Program-made: the position numbers and the translations under genes
Part shown: piece by piece, positions 56,472-64,000 of the stretch
Layout: every line of letters starts with the position of its first letter
Numbering within the stretch: position 1 is the stretch's first letter
NCBI RefSeq assembly: GCF_001625305.1
Contig: NW_017804276.1
Location: 176,401 to 240,400, forward strand
Direction: 5' to 3'
Source: Branchiostoma belcheri
Taxonomy: Eukaryota; Chordata; Leptocardii; Amphioxiformes; Branchiostomatidae
Length of the DNA: 64,000 nucleotides
The notes under the pieces: generated by a model
The model's database searches: none
What the model was told of the DNA's origin: nothing
The model's input: the letters and a program-made list of their open reading frames with translations, nothing else

Positions 56472-56765
56472 GGTGAAATATCTCAATTGGTAGAGTGCTC
56501 GCTTTGTAACCGGGAGGTCGTGAGTTCAAACCCCGGCCGGGTCATACCAAAGACTTTTAAAAAATGGTACACACTTCTTTCTCTGCTTAGCACTCAGCAC
56601 ATATGAGAAGGAGTATGGGAAGGTCGACGTCAAACACACAGCACTACCAGCGGACTAGCCCCCTGCTGTAGTGCCTTGCACACAACTGTGTGTCGCCCAA
56701 GGACTACGGAAATGGACATGGGCACCACCTAGCCTACGCTCTGCATAAGAGACCTTCTTCAAAAC
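56472..56765 (+). mobile_element. SINE type B with tRNA(Thr)-like head
   Basis: Head 56,472-56,543: A box TCTCAATTGGTAGAGTGC, anticodon-loop TTTGTAA, B box GAGTTCAAACCCC. The body follows with ACACTTCTTTCTCTGCTTAG, CAGCGGACTAGCCCCCTGCT and TGTGTGTCGCCCAAGGACTA, ending near AAGAGACCTTCTTC. Confidence 0.8.
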
Positions 56766-57239
56766 ATAGCTTTATCCATTGAAGAACAAACGTAATTCTT
56801 TAGCCGTTATTGAGTTACTACTTTCAAAAAATCCACCAACTAACAACATTGCCTTTGATATCAATATACAAAACCGTTTACTGCATATGAAATAAGAGGT
56901 CATTAATATTGCCTGTCTCTGTGGGATATGCAATACGCCTTTTGACTTTTCCGTCCAATTATTGCCCTAACATCAACAATTATGACATTGAAACATCACT
57001 GAGTGTTTTACTTCACAAAGCCAGCCTCGGGACTTGGACGTTACAGAACTGGGCTTTGAAATTGAGCCTTTACTTTGATAAATTCATCTCGATTCATGTG
57101 TATGCTCCATGATATTTAAGATATTTCAATATTTGTAATAATAGTATGGTGTATTTAAGATTTTAAACATTTGTTAAATTTTATCCCTATGTGTGTAAAC
57201 AGCTGTATAGCCCATTTGTAATCGTAATAATGTTGTATT
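56766..57239. other. Unassigned AT-rich sequence
   Basis: Short frames only; may include the upstream part of the LINE tail that follows. Confidence 0.3.
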
Positions 57240-57325
57240 TTGTAACCAGACACAACAATTCAGCCGAATGCATCTCGGCTGCCAGTGGGTCCTGGTATTT
57301 ATTTGTTCATCAACAATAAAGCAGT
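57240..57325 (+). mobile_element. LINE 3' UTR
   Basis: ACAATTCAGCCGAATGCATC, TCGGCTGCCAG and CATCAACAATAAAGC: hairpin plus AATAAA, tail type as at 8,308. Confidence 0.5.
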
Positions 57326-57477
57326 CTATGATATGAAATCTAATATAAGAACTGTTTCAGTTATCTGTTTTGTAACCTCCCGAATGCCTTACTCAATAAC
57401 CAGGGAATACGCTGACTCCAGAATGTTCTTCGTGGTCTTGTTATGTGTAGAAGAAAGTTTTAGTTTGAAAAAAGAAA

Positions 57478-57735
57478 GGAAAGGTCTCCCATGCCCTTAT
57501 GCAGAGCGTAGGGTGGTGCCCATATCCATTTCCGTAGCCCTTGGGCGACACACAGTTGTGCAAGGCACTACAGCAGGGAGCTGGTCAGCTGGTAGTGCTG
57601 TGTGTTTCACCTTCCCACACTCTTTCTCATATGTGCTGAGTGCTAAGCAGAGAAAGAAGTGTGTACCATTTTTAAAGTCTTTGGTATGACCCGGCCGGGG
57701 TTTGAACTCACGACCTCCCGGTTACAAGTGATTGC
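57478..57735 (-). mobile_element. SINE type B, head truncated
   Basis: Reversed copy of 56,472. The B-box complement GGGGTTTGAACTCACGACC is at about 57,695, but the sequence breaks after GGTTACAAG where the anticodon and A box should be. Confidence 0.7.
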
Positions 57736-57867
57736 ACCAGTACAGTTTGTTTGGCTAAGTTTTTAATTGGACAAAAAGTACGTCAGTGCCATGTCTTCAT
57801 TTCTATGGACTTTATATCTATTCGTCTACTCCTGGCTGATTGCACGGATTCCTGAGTATGCACATTA

Positions 57868-58828
57868 GGCCACAGCTAGTAAATTTTATGGATGACATCC
57901 TCCGCAGACTGCAAATCTAATGCGAGCGGGGGAAAAATGAGGCGGGCCAAAAAACGAGATTCCTACATTTTCAAATGCTGACAACATAAACCTTGTTAAA
58001 CAAGAAATGATACATATATTGTGCTGAGGTTAGTGCCAACTATTATAACATCCATATTTGTCACTGAAACAACTTTGAAAAATACGTTTTCAAACACAAG
58101 ATTTCAAACGTTTTAATTTGATTCAGAGGGACCATCATGTGAACACAGTCACCATCACATATAAAAGGAATGAAATACCAGTAACATTACATCACTGCAT
58201 CAAAGTAAGAAACAAAACATTATATCAGAGCATTTTCTTGTCTCCTCTCTTCATAGTTATCTGCCATCCACGTTCTGGCATGGCAACAGACATCATTGCC
58301 CATTTTCGGCATGTTGACCACTGTCGGAGGGCATTAACAAAATTTCTTGTTTCTTTTTCCAAGATAAGGCCACACCAAGTAAATTTTATGGATGACGTTC
58401 TTTAGAGACCCTAAATCTAATGCGAGAGGGCGAAAAAAAACAAGAAGGGCCCTAAAAAAACAAATGCCTAGATTAGAAATATACTAAGAGACGACAAATG
58501 TTAGGACACAAATTTAATGAGGTGACACAGTGTAACAAGCAAGAAGTCTTTTATTCATAATCAAAACAGCAATAAATCAGGTGGAACAGCAGTTGTCGTC
58601 CTGTCCTGTTTTCGCGTTACGGGTTTCACGTCAATCTGACGATTTGCAGCACTGTCGTGACTCTTTGGTCATAGTATTATTACAGGAAGCGGAATTTCTT
58701 GTTTTTTTCTAGGAACAGGTCAAAATCAATGCGCGCGCGGACGCCATCCATAGAATTTACTTGGTGTGGCCTAACGCGAAAATTCATGCGCGCGCTGATG
58801 TCATCCATGAAAATTACTTGCTGTGGCC
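57868..58828 (+). mobile_element. GGCC-type MITE split by a second MITE, TTA duplication
   Basis: Outer ends GGCCACAGCTAGTAAATTTT and AATTACTTGCTGTGGCC, flanked by TTA at 57,865-57,867 and 58,829-58,831. The element resembles 29,197 but is interrupted at 58,365 by another family member. Removing the insert and one TAA restores a continuous match across TTTTTCCAAGATAACGCG to AAAATTCATGCGCGCG. Confidence 0.9.
58368..58771. mobile_element. GGCC-type MITE (GGCCACACC variant) nested insertion, TAA duplication
   Basis: 404 bp from GGCCACACCAAGTAAATTTT to TTTACTTGGTGTGGCC with TAA at 58,365-58,367 and 58,772-58,774. Interior matches 15,028-15,503 reversed (AAGTCTTTTATTCATAATCA, TTACGGGTTTCACGTCAATC). 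Younger than its host element. Confidence 0.9.
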
Positions 58829-59256
58829 TTACTTTCTGGGACCTCCTCTGGGACTCCCATGCAATCGACGTTTAGTGACGGTGTCAGGTACTTTGTGACA
58901 AATTGGATTTCGTGTGAAATATCGAGCTATGCATAAAAGGCGACCTGTGCTTTGCAATAAAAATGACAACATGGTCATTACGGGTGAGTCTGGCAGGAGA
59001 TGAAAATTAAGGCATATCCACATTCCTATACATCATGGCTGTCTCGCTTCTGAGGGAACCAAGGCTTTGATAACTTGACAGGGTTCAACTTGAAAGGGTG
59101 CACATATAAACTTTATGTCTAAATCAACAATTGAACAGTATGTATGAAAGCTCATCTGAGTTGGTAAATTACACACATGGAAAAATTTATCTGTTCTCCA
59201 GCATTGAAAAAATTGGACTCACTCAACCCGTCGTTAAACTCGTCAAGTCTACATTA

Positions 59257-59487
59257 GGCCATGTTGATTTGATTATATGGATGACATCCTCTGGGAACCC
59301 CAAAAATGATGCGTGCGTGCGAATAAAAAAAAGTTTTGCAAAAAAACAACGTTGCTTTCATTATGAAATCTACGTGGTCATGGAGGTTGAACAAATGACA
59401 GAGAGTATAGTATGGCGAATAATCTATTTTTAAAATTCATTTCTTTACATTTTCGTCTTTTTCGTTTGATTTTGGCAATCTACGACA
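59257..59487 (+). mobile_element. GGCC-type MITE, TTGATTTGAT variant, truncated
   Basis: GGCCATGTTGATTTGATTAT then GATGACATCCTCTGGGAACC and GAAATCTACGTGGTCATGGA, as in 48,989. Ends abruptly at CTACGACATCGG where a SINE begins. Confidence 0.7.
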
Positions 59488-59567
59488 TCGGTGGCATGTC
59501 AGGACTCGAACCCGGGACCTCTTGGTTCCGAGTCGAGCACTCTACCGCTACGCCACACGACCCCACA
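59488..59567 (-). mobile_element. SINE type A head
   Basis: Minus-strand tRNA-like head: complement of TGTCAGGACTCGAACCCGGG (B box) and of ACTCTACCGCTACGCCACAC (A box). Anticodon-arm bases read CTCGGAA on minus. The body is cut off at 59,488. Confidence 0.65.
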
Positions 59568-59747
59568 TGTCATGCCACTATATTACTTCTTACTCTACCT
59601 TAAACTCAGCGAGATCGTCACGTTAAGATTCACTATTATTAGGTTTGTAAAATACCAACAGATCTAAGAACATCCGTAAATAATTTCATCAGGTTGGTAA
59701 ACGACTGAATAGCAAAGTTATTTTTATCACAACCATTTATTTTTCAA

Positions 59748-59786
59748 GCCGACGTTTCGATGACCTTCTGCCATCTTCATCAGGGC
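59748..59786 (-). ncRNA. Hammerhead ribozyme motif
   Basis: On minus: stem I GCC (59,786-59,784), CTGATGA (59,783-59,777), stem II starting GATG and closing CATC, GAAA (59,758-59,755), C-G stem III, GUC ending 59,751, stem I GGC (59,750-59,748). All core bases fit. Confidence 0.7.
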
Positions 59787-60063
59787 AATTCTGACTGGTT
59801 TACTGTGCACTGACACTAGATGTTACTTGGTGCATAGTGCACTAAAGGTGTTACATAGTTCATAGTGCGCTTAAGCTAGTTTTTTCTGTTTACAATACAT
59901 TCCGGAACATAGTGTAACAAACCCATTGTTACATCATAGGGAAATATGCAGTTCCAAATGTAAAGTGTTTCTAGCTAACTAGCAGTATGAACTATGTAAC
60001 ACCTTTAGTGCACTATGCACCAAGTAACATCTAGTGTCAGTGCACAGTAAACCAGTCAGAATT

Positions 60064-60102
60064 GCCCTGATGAAGATGACAGAAGGTCATCGAAACGTCG
60101 GC
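60064..60102 (+). ncRNA. Hammerhead ribozyme motif
   Basis: Stem I GCC (60,064-60,066), CTGATGA (60,067-60,073), stem II GATGAC with GTCATC (perfect six pairs), GAAA (60,092-60,095), C-G stem III, GUC with cleavage after 60,099, stem I GGC (60,100-60,102). Further ACCA/TGGT pairing outside could extend stem I past an internal loop, as in natural type I hammerheads. Confidence 0.75.
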
Positions 60103-60184
60103 TGGTGAAAAATAAATGGTTTTGATAAAAAGAACTTTGCTATTCAGTCGTTTACCAACCTGATGAAATTATTTACAAATTAAA

Positions 60185-60725
60185 CACTGCACGAAATCAG
60201 GTATTTAAGCAGTCTTAAAGCATGCTTAAAGGTTCCGTTTTGGCACTCTTTAAGCAAATTTAAGCCAATCTTTACGCGTGCTTAAATGTTACTTTTAAGC
60301 TAGCTTTAAGTTTGTGCGTATAGTGCTTAATGGCACTCTTTTAAGCAACATTTAAGCACCGTAAAGTAAGCTTAAATCTTAATATTTACGGTACATTTAA
60401 GCGTCTTAAAGTGTCCGTAAATACAGTGATTTAAGCTTGGTTTAAGCTAGCTTAACTTATCCGTAAAGTGCTTAATGGCACTCTTTTAAGCAACATTTAA
60501 GCACCGTAAAGTTAGCTTAAATCGTAATGTTTACACTACATTTAAGCGTCTTAAAGGATCCTTAAATGTAGTGATTTAAGCTAGCTTAATTTATCCGTAA
60601 AGGTACTTAATGGCACTTATTTAAGCAACTTTTAAGCACTGTAACTTACGGTAAGCTTAAAAATCGTAATGTTTACGCCACATATAAGCACCTTAAAGCA
60701 TTCTTAAATTCTGTAATATACGACA
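60185..60725. repeat. GCTTAAA/TTTAAGC-rich array behind a CACTGCACG start
   Basis: Starts CACTGCACGAAATCAGGTAT, then a run of more than 40 close-packed TTAAG/CTTAA words in both orientations, with repeated AATGGCACTCTTTTAAGCAA and AGCACCGTAAAG-type units about 120 bp apart (near 60,328, 60,472, 60,608). May be the subterminal region of a CACTG-ended transposon whose other end I cannot find. Confidence 0.7.
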
Positions 60726-61162
60726 AATGGTACGCAAATTTTATTCAGCATTCTTTTTACATGTATTCACATATATATATATGACCTCCTTCGGGCAGCA
60801 TTCACATATAACAGTCAAAAACAAGAAAGCTGGTTAAAGCTCATTTTTAAAAGGTAATGTACTAGGATAATCACACAAACAGGAAGAAAATCAACAAACT
60901 TGTTTTAGCCGCAAAAATATTTTGCAATTACGAAAGCTTACCAATTTGTTGAAAACACATTAAAACTGAAAGTCTGTCTGCACAACATTGCTTGTAGATG
61001 TTCAAAATTATCAAGGCAATACTACAATAAAAAGCTGTTGTTCTGTCTGCTCATGCTTGTCTAGATCACCAGCCGGTTCATGTGTAAAAGTCCTTCTGAT
61101 CCGTTCGCTGATAGCCCCCTTCTGTCTGGGAGGCTCCTCGGACACCTGCCGACGGGTGCCCG
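60726..61162. other. Unassigned sequence
   Basis: AT-rich then GC-rich; a short (AT)n near 60,770. No recognised coding region. Confidence 0.35.
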
Positions 61163-61364
61163 ACTAGCCTCTACCAGGCTTGGGGAGGCGGTAGGAAAGA
61201 GTAGAAATCGGCCAAATAGAGAGATAAGCATGCCAAGGGAGTTTGTCTCAACGGAGAACTCCCTTGGCTTGTCCGTTGAGACAAACTCCCTTGGCATGCT
61301 TATCTCTCTATTTGGCCGATTTCTACTGTTTCCGGCCGCCTCCCAAAGCCTGGTAGAGGCTAGT
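61163..61364. repeat. Near-perfect inverted repeat, 93-bp arms, 16-bp loop
   Basis: Arms 61,163-61,255 and 61,272-61,364 are about 94% complementary, including ATCGGCCAAATAGAGAGATA and AGTTTGTCTCAACGGA with its complement. The loop (61,256-61,271) again contains CTCCCTTGG. The two opposed reading frames across it mirror each other and are artefacts of the palindrome. Confidence 0.9.
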
Positions 61365-62293
61365 GCCCGGATCGGACCTCACTGGTATTACATACAGCGT
61401 CCAGGGATATCCTCCTGTGTAGACTTTTAGCTGGCCGGCGTTTGTTTCTACCAGTGGCTAGAGCGGCTGTTTCCTTTTAGTGGGACATCCGCGCGGGCGG
61501 ATATAGCTCTCCCCTCGACGCTTTCAGTGGGCTCGGGGATTTGTCTCTTGTGTGTATGTTGTCCGGTCCGGCTGTCTTGCTTTCTATGTCCCCTCTCCAT
61601 TTGCTGAAATGGTACATAATCGTTCGTTAGATATTTTCCGACGAAAACAAGGCAAAGGAAGTGGCAAACAAATTCAATGTACAACATGTCAATATTCAAA
61701 AACCAGATGGAACAAATATGAACCGCTTACATGAAAAATCTTCCGTCCTTGGCGAGAGACGCCGGGTGGCGTCGGGCTATCTGGCAGGGTTCCCCGTGCA
61801 TGTTTCTGCTCAGCCTAGCGGTAGTCTTGCTCTTGGAGTCTGCTTGGGAGGTAATTCTTCCAGCCGTACTTTTCCCTGAGGATGATGGCTAAGTTCTCAT
61901 CGTCTCCTTTTTCATGGTTCCAGAAACCGTAGACATTTTATAGAAGATTAGATTGCTCAGTGCACACTCTGCAATGCTCAAACATAGAGTGACGTCCACT
62001 CCAACTGACAGATTTGAAATTTGTATCATAAGCACTGATTGGCTGTCGTTTCATGCGGGGTATGAGACGATTGGCTTACTAGTATTTTAGGTCAGAATTT
62101 ACATAGCCGGTGGCGGCTCCAATTAAATGCTAATTGTCTGCCTAATGCAAATTGGCGGGGGTGCCAAGACAGCCATTGTTAGGTAGCTTGGGACCATCCT
62201 GGCATTTCACAATAAAACAATAGACATTAAAAAAACATGAACAGAAGAATCTTGCTGCAATGGCTACATAAATTCCATACAAAATGCTTCCCA
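61365..62293. other. Unassigned sequence
   Basis: Several frames of 60-80 codons on both strands, none with a recognisable domain. Candidate host unique sequence. Confidence 0.35.
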
Positions 62294-62490
62294 GCTAGTT
62301 ACTTCAGCCAGTCTTTCAAGGTATTCATTACATTAAAACACCGCCTGATCGCCGTAATTAAAAAAATCGAGCAAAATTAGGCGATATATATACAAGGAGG
62401 TTAAAAAAGGGCTAGTTACTTCAATCGGTCTTTCAATGTACATGTATTCATTACACTAAAATACCGCCTGATCGCCGTAATCAAAAAATC
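62294..62490. repeat. ~116-bp tandem duplication, partial
   Basis: GCTAGTTACTTCA(G/A)(C/T)C, GTCTTTCAA and CCGCCTGATCGCCGTAAT occur at 62,294-62,360 and 62,410-62,481. Confidence 0.75.
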
Positions 62491-62779
62491 TATAATATAT
62501 AGTATTGTATACAGTCTACATCTATGCTGTTTTTGGGAAGGTTTCGTTTGTCCAACTTTGGTTCCGTGCGTCTCTTCTGTTTACTCTAAATAGATACACC
62601 ACAAAATTGTAATGAGACCATAAAAGTTTTGAGGGATTTCAAATATATTGTTACTAAGGAATATACCATACTTTCATAAATTGTAGTGATGTCTTCGGCT
62701 AATAAAATGTTGCCAAGCTTACAGTGCGAGGAAAAAAGGGACGAATTCTGAAATGAAGTAACGTGCTGTAGGTGAACGT

Positions 62780-64000
62780 GTGACCCGTCCGGCATTTGTG
62801 CCCGAGGCTAGGCAAGAAATCCTTGCGAACTTCTAAGTAATAGAGAATCCGACCTAAAAGTCTGCAATAACCTGCAATAGAACGACATAATACTGAGGAA
62901 TTCGCTATTTCAAAATCTTGTTTGGGAGATGTATGGAGCGGATGAAATTATTGTTTTAGTACAGAACCGGTATTTGCTAAAACTGGCCGGGTTTCCAGCA
63001 TTTTTGTCCGAGGCTAGGCTAGGCAAGAAATCCTTGCGAACTTCTAACTAACAGAGAAATCTGCCTATAAGTCTGCAATAACCTGTAATGGGACGACATA
63101 ATATTGAGGAATTCGCTATTTCAAAATCTTGTTTGGGAGATGTATGGAGCGGATGAAATTATTGTTTTAGTACAGAACCGGTATTTGCTAAAACTGGCCG
63201 GGTTTCCAGCATTTTTGTCCGAGGCTAGGCTAGGCAAGAAATCCTTGCGAACTTCTCAGTAACAGAGAAATCTGCCTAAAAGTCTGCAATAACCTGCATT
63301 AGAACGATATAATCCTGAGGAATTCGCTATTTCAAAATCTTGTTAGGGAGATGTATGGAGCGGATGAAATTATTGTTTTAATACAGTACCGGTCGGGTAT
63401 TTGTTAAAACTGGCCGGGTTTCCAGCATTTGTGTCCGAGGCTAGGCTGGGCTAGAAATCCTTGCGAACTTCTAAGTAACAGAGAATTCGGCCTAGAGGTC
63501 TGCAATAAACTGCAATAGAATGACATAATACTGAGGAATTTGCTATTTTAAAATCTTGTTTGGGAGATGTATGGAACGGATAAGATTATTGTTTTAGTAC
63601 AGGACCGGTATTTGCTAAAACTGGCCGAGGCTAGGCTGGGCAAGAAATCCTTGCGAACTTCTTAGTAACAGAGAATTCAGCCTAAAAGTCTGCAATAAAC
63701 TGCAATAGAATGACATAATATTAAGGAATTTGCTATTTTAAAATCTTGTTTGGGAGATGTATGGAACGGATGAGATTATTGTTTTAATACAGTACCGGTC
63801 GGGTATTTGCTAAAACTGGCCGGGTTTCCAGCATTTGTGTCCGAGGCTTGGCTGGGCAAGAAATCCTTGCGAACTTCTAAGTAACAGAGAATTCGGCCTA
63901 AAAGTCTGCAATAACCTTCAATAGAATGACATAATATTGAGGAATTTGCTATTTTAAAATCTTGTTTGGGAGATGTATGGAGCGGATGAAATTATCGTTT
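62780..64000. repeat. ~212-bp satellite, six units, running off the window
   Basis: Unit landmarks AAGAAATCCTTGCGAACTTC fall at 62,814, 63,025, 63,236, 63,452, 63,642 and 63,858. Each unit also has AGTCTGCAATAA, GGAATT(C/T)GCTATTT, GGGAGATGTATGGA and ACTGGCCGGGTTTCCAGCAT. The fourth and sixth units have a GGTCGGGTATTTG insertion; the fifth lacks about 20 bp. The array continues beyond 64,000. Confidence 0.95.

Larger units (their letters stand above)
59677..60175. mobile_element. Inverted-repeat element with two intact hammerhead cores
   Basis: Arms 59,677-59,867 and 59,983-60,175, nearly 190 bp each, are highly similar inverted copies: AGGTTGGTAAACGACTGAAT at the outside, AGCCGACGTTTCGATGACCT in the middle, AACACCTTTAGTGCACTATG inside. 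A ~115-bp spacer separates them. Both arms end outward with AATAAA-like TGAAAAATAAATGG. Best-preserved member of the hammerhead group here. Confidence 0.75.

Noticed and set aside
61061..61430. Two mirrored frames beginning MPREFVST
   Set aside because: Both cross the 93-bp-arm palindrome, so each strand encodes the same peptide by symmetry.
62814..64000. CRISPR array (regular ~212-bp spacing)
   Set aside because: The whole unit is repeated, not short repeats with unique spacers.

Overview
The window looks like gene-poor intergenic or intronic DNA from an animal genome. The mix of many LINE 3' ends, tRNA-headed SINEs and abundant short inverted-repeat DNA elements fits a lancelet (Branchiostoma-like) or another marine invertebrate deuterostome. 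That assignment is inference from repeat style, not from a diagnostic gene. I found no intact host gene, no convincing host exon, no rRNA gene and no functional tRNA gene. Apart from the LINE fragments, the open frames I looked at sit in simple repeats, satellites or inverted-repeat elements, and I do not recognise any of them.

Almost everything that can be named is transposon-derived. (1) About 25 LINE remnants, mostly 3' ends with an AATAAA tail and in several cases a piece of reverse-transcriptase C-terminus: either an arginine-rich RAARF...DWN-LP tail or a CX2C-X8/9-H-X4-C zinc-knuckle tail. (2) tRNA-derived SINEs in at least three head types (A, B, C), some complete with A box, B box, body and tail. 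(3) A dominant MITE family with GGCCACAGC ends and 3-bp TAA/TTA/TAG target duplications, as in PIF/Harbinger, with at least a dozen full or partial copies, including one nested insertion at 57,868-58,828. (4) Other short DNA elements: a 525-bp CpG-rich pair (14,228 and 40,414), a GC-rich 596-bp element (30,586, with a truncated partner at 12,500), a CCCTGG/TA family (2,586; 5,834; 25,633), an AGGCATCC/TTAA family (29,893; 31,788; 32,963; 55,576), CACTG-ended elements (22,318; 38,790; possibly 60,185) and a 1.63-kb CCCCCGTCACA-ended element (41,982-43,609). (5) Inverted-repeat elements carrying hammerhead-ribozyme cores (3,498; 11,617; 28,142; 41,501; 59,677), best explained as Penelope-like-element derivatives.

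Layout: 0-9 kb holds LINE tails, SINEs, MITEs and the first hammerhead; 9.8-10.3 kb is a 560-bp purine microsatellite; 11-16 kb has further MITEs and a hammerhead inverted repeat; 16.7-19 kb has two LINE tails in otherwise unremarkable sequence; 19.4-22.3 kb is a hexanucleotide array followed by a ~165-bp tandem satellite; 22-33 kb is dense in MITEs and LINE tails; 33.9-35.5 kb is a minisatellite split by a LINE with a 14-bp target duplication; 36-46 kb has more MITEs, a hammerhead element and the 1.63-kb transposon; 46-56 kb is mostly LINE and SINE fragments; 56-60.7 kb has SINEs, the nested MITE, the best-preserved hammerhead pair and a GCTTAAA-rich array; 61.2 kb is a near-perfect 93-bp-arm hairpin; 62.8 kb to the end is a ~212-bp satellite that runs off the window.

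These sequences do not form a pathway. Their interest is genomic: nested insertions with clean target duplications, self-cleaving ribozyme motifs with covarying stems, and several non-autonomous families whose autonomous partners are not here. All similarity statements come from reading by eye; no alignments or database searches were run.
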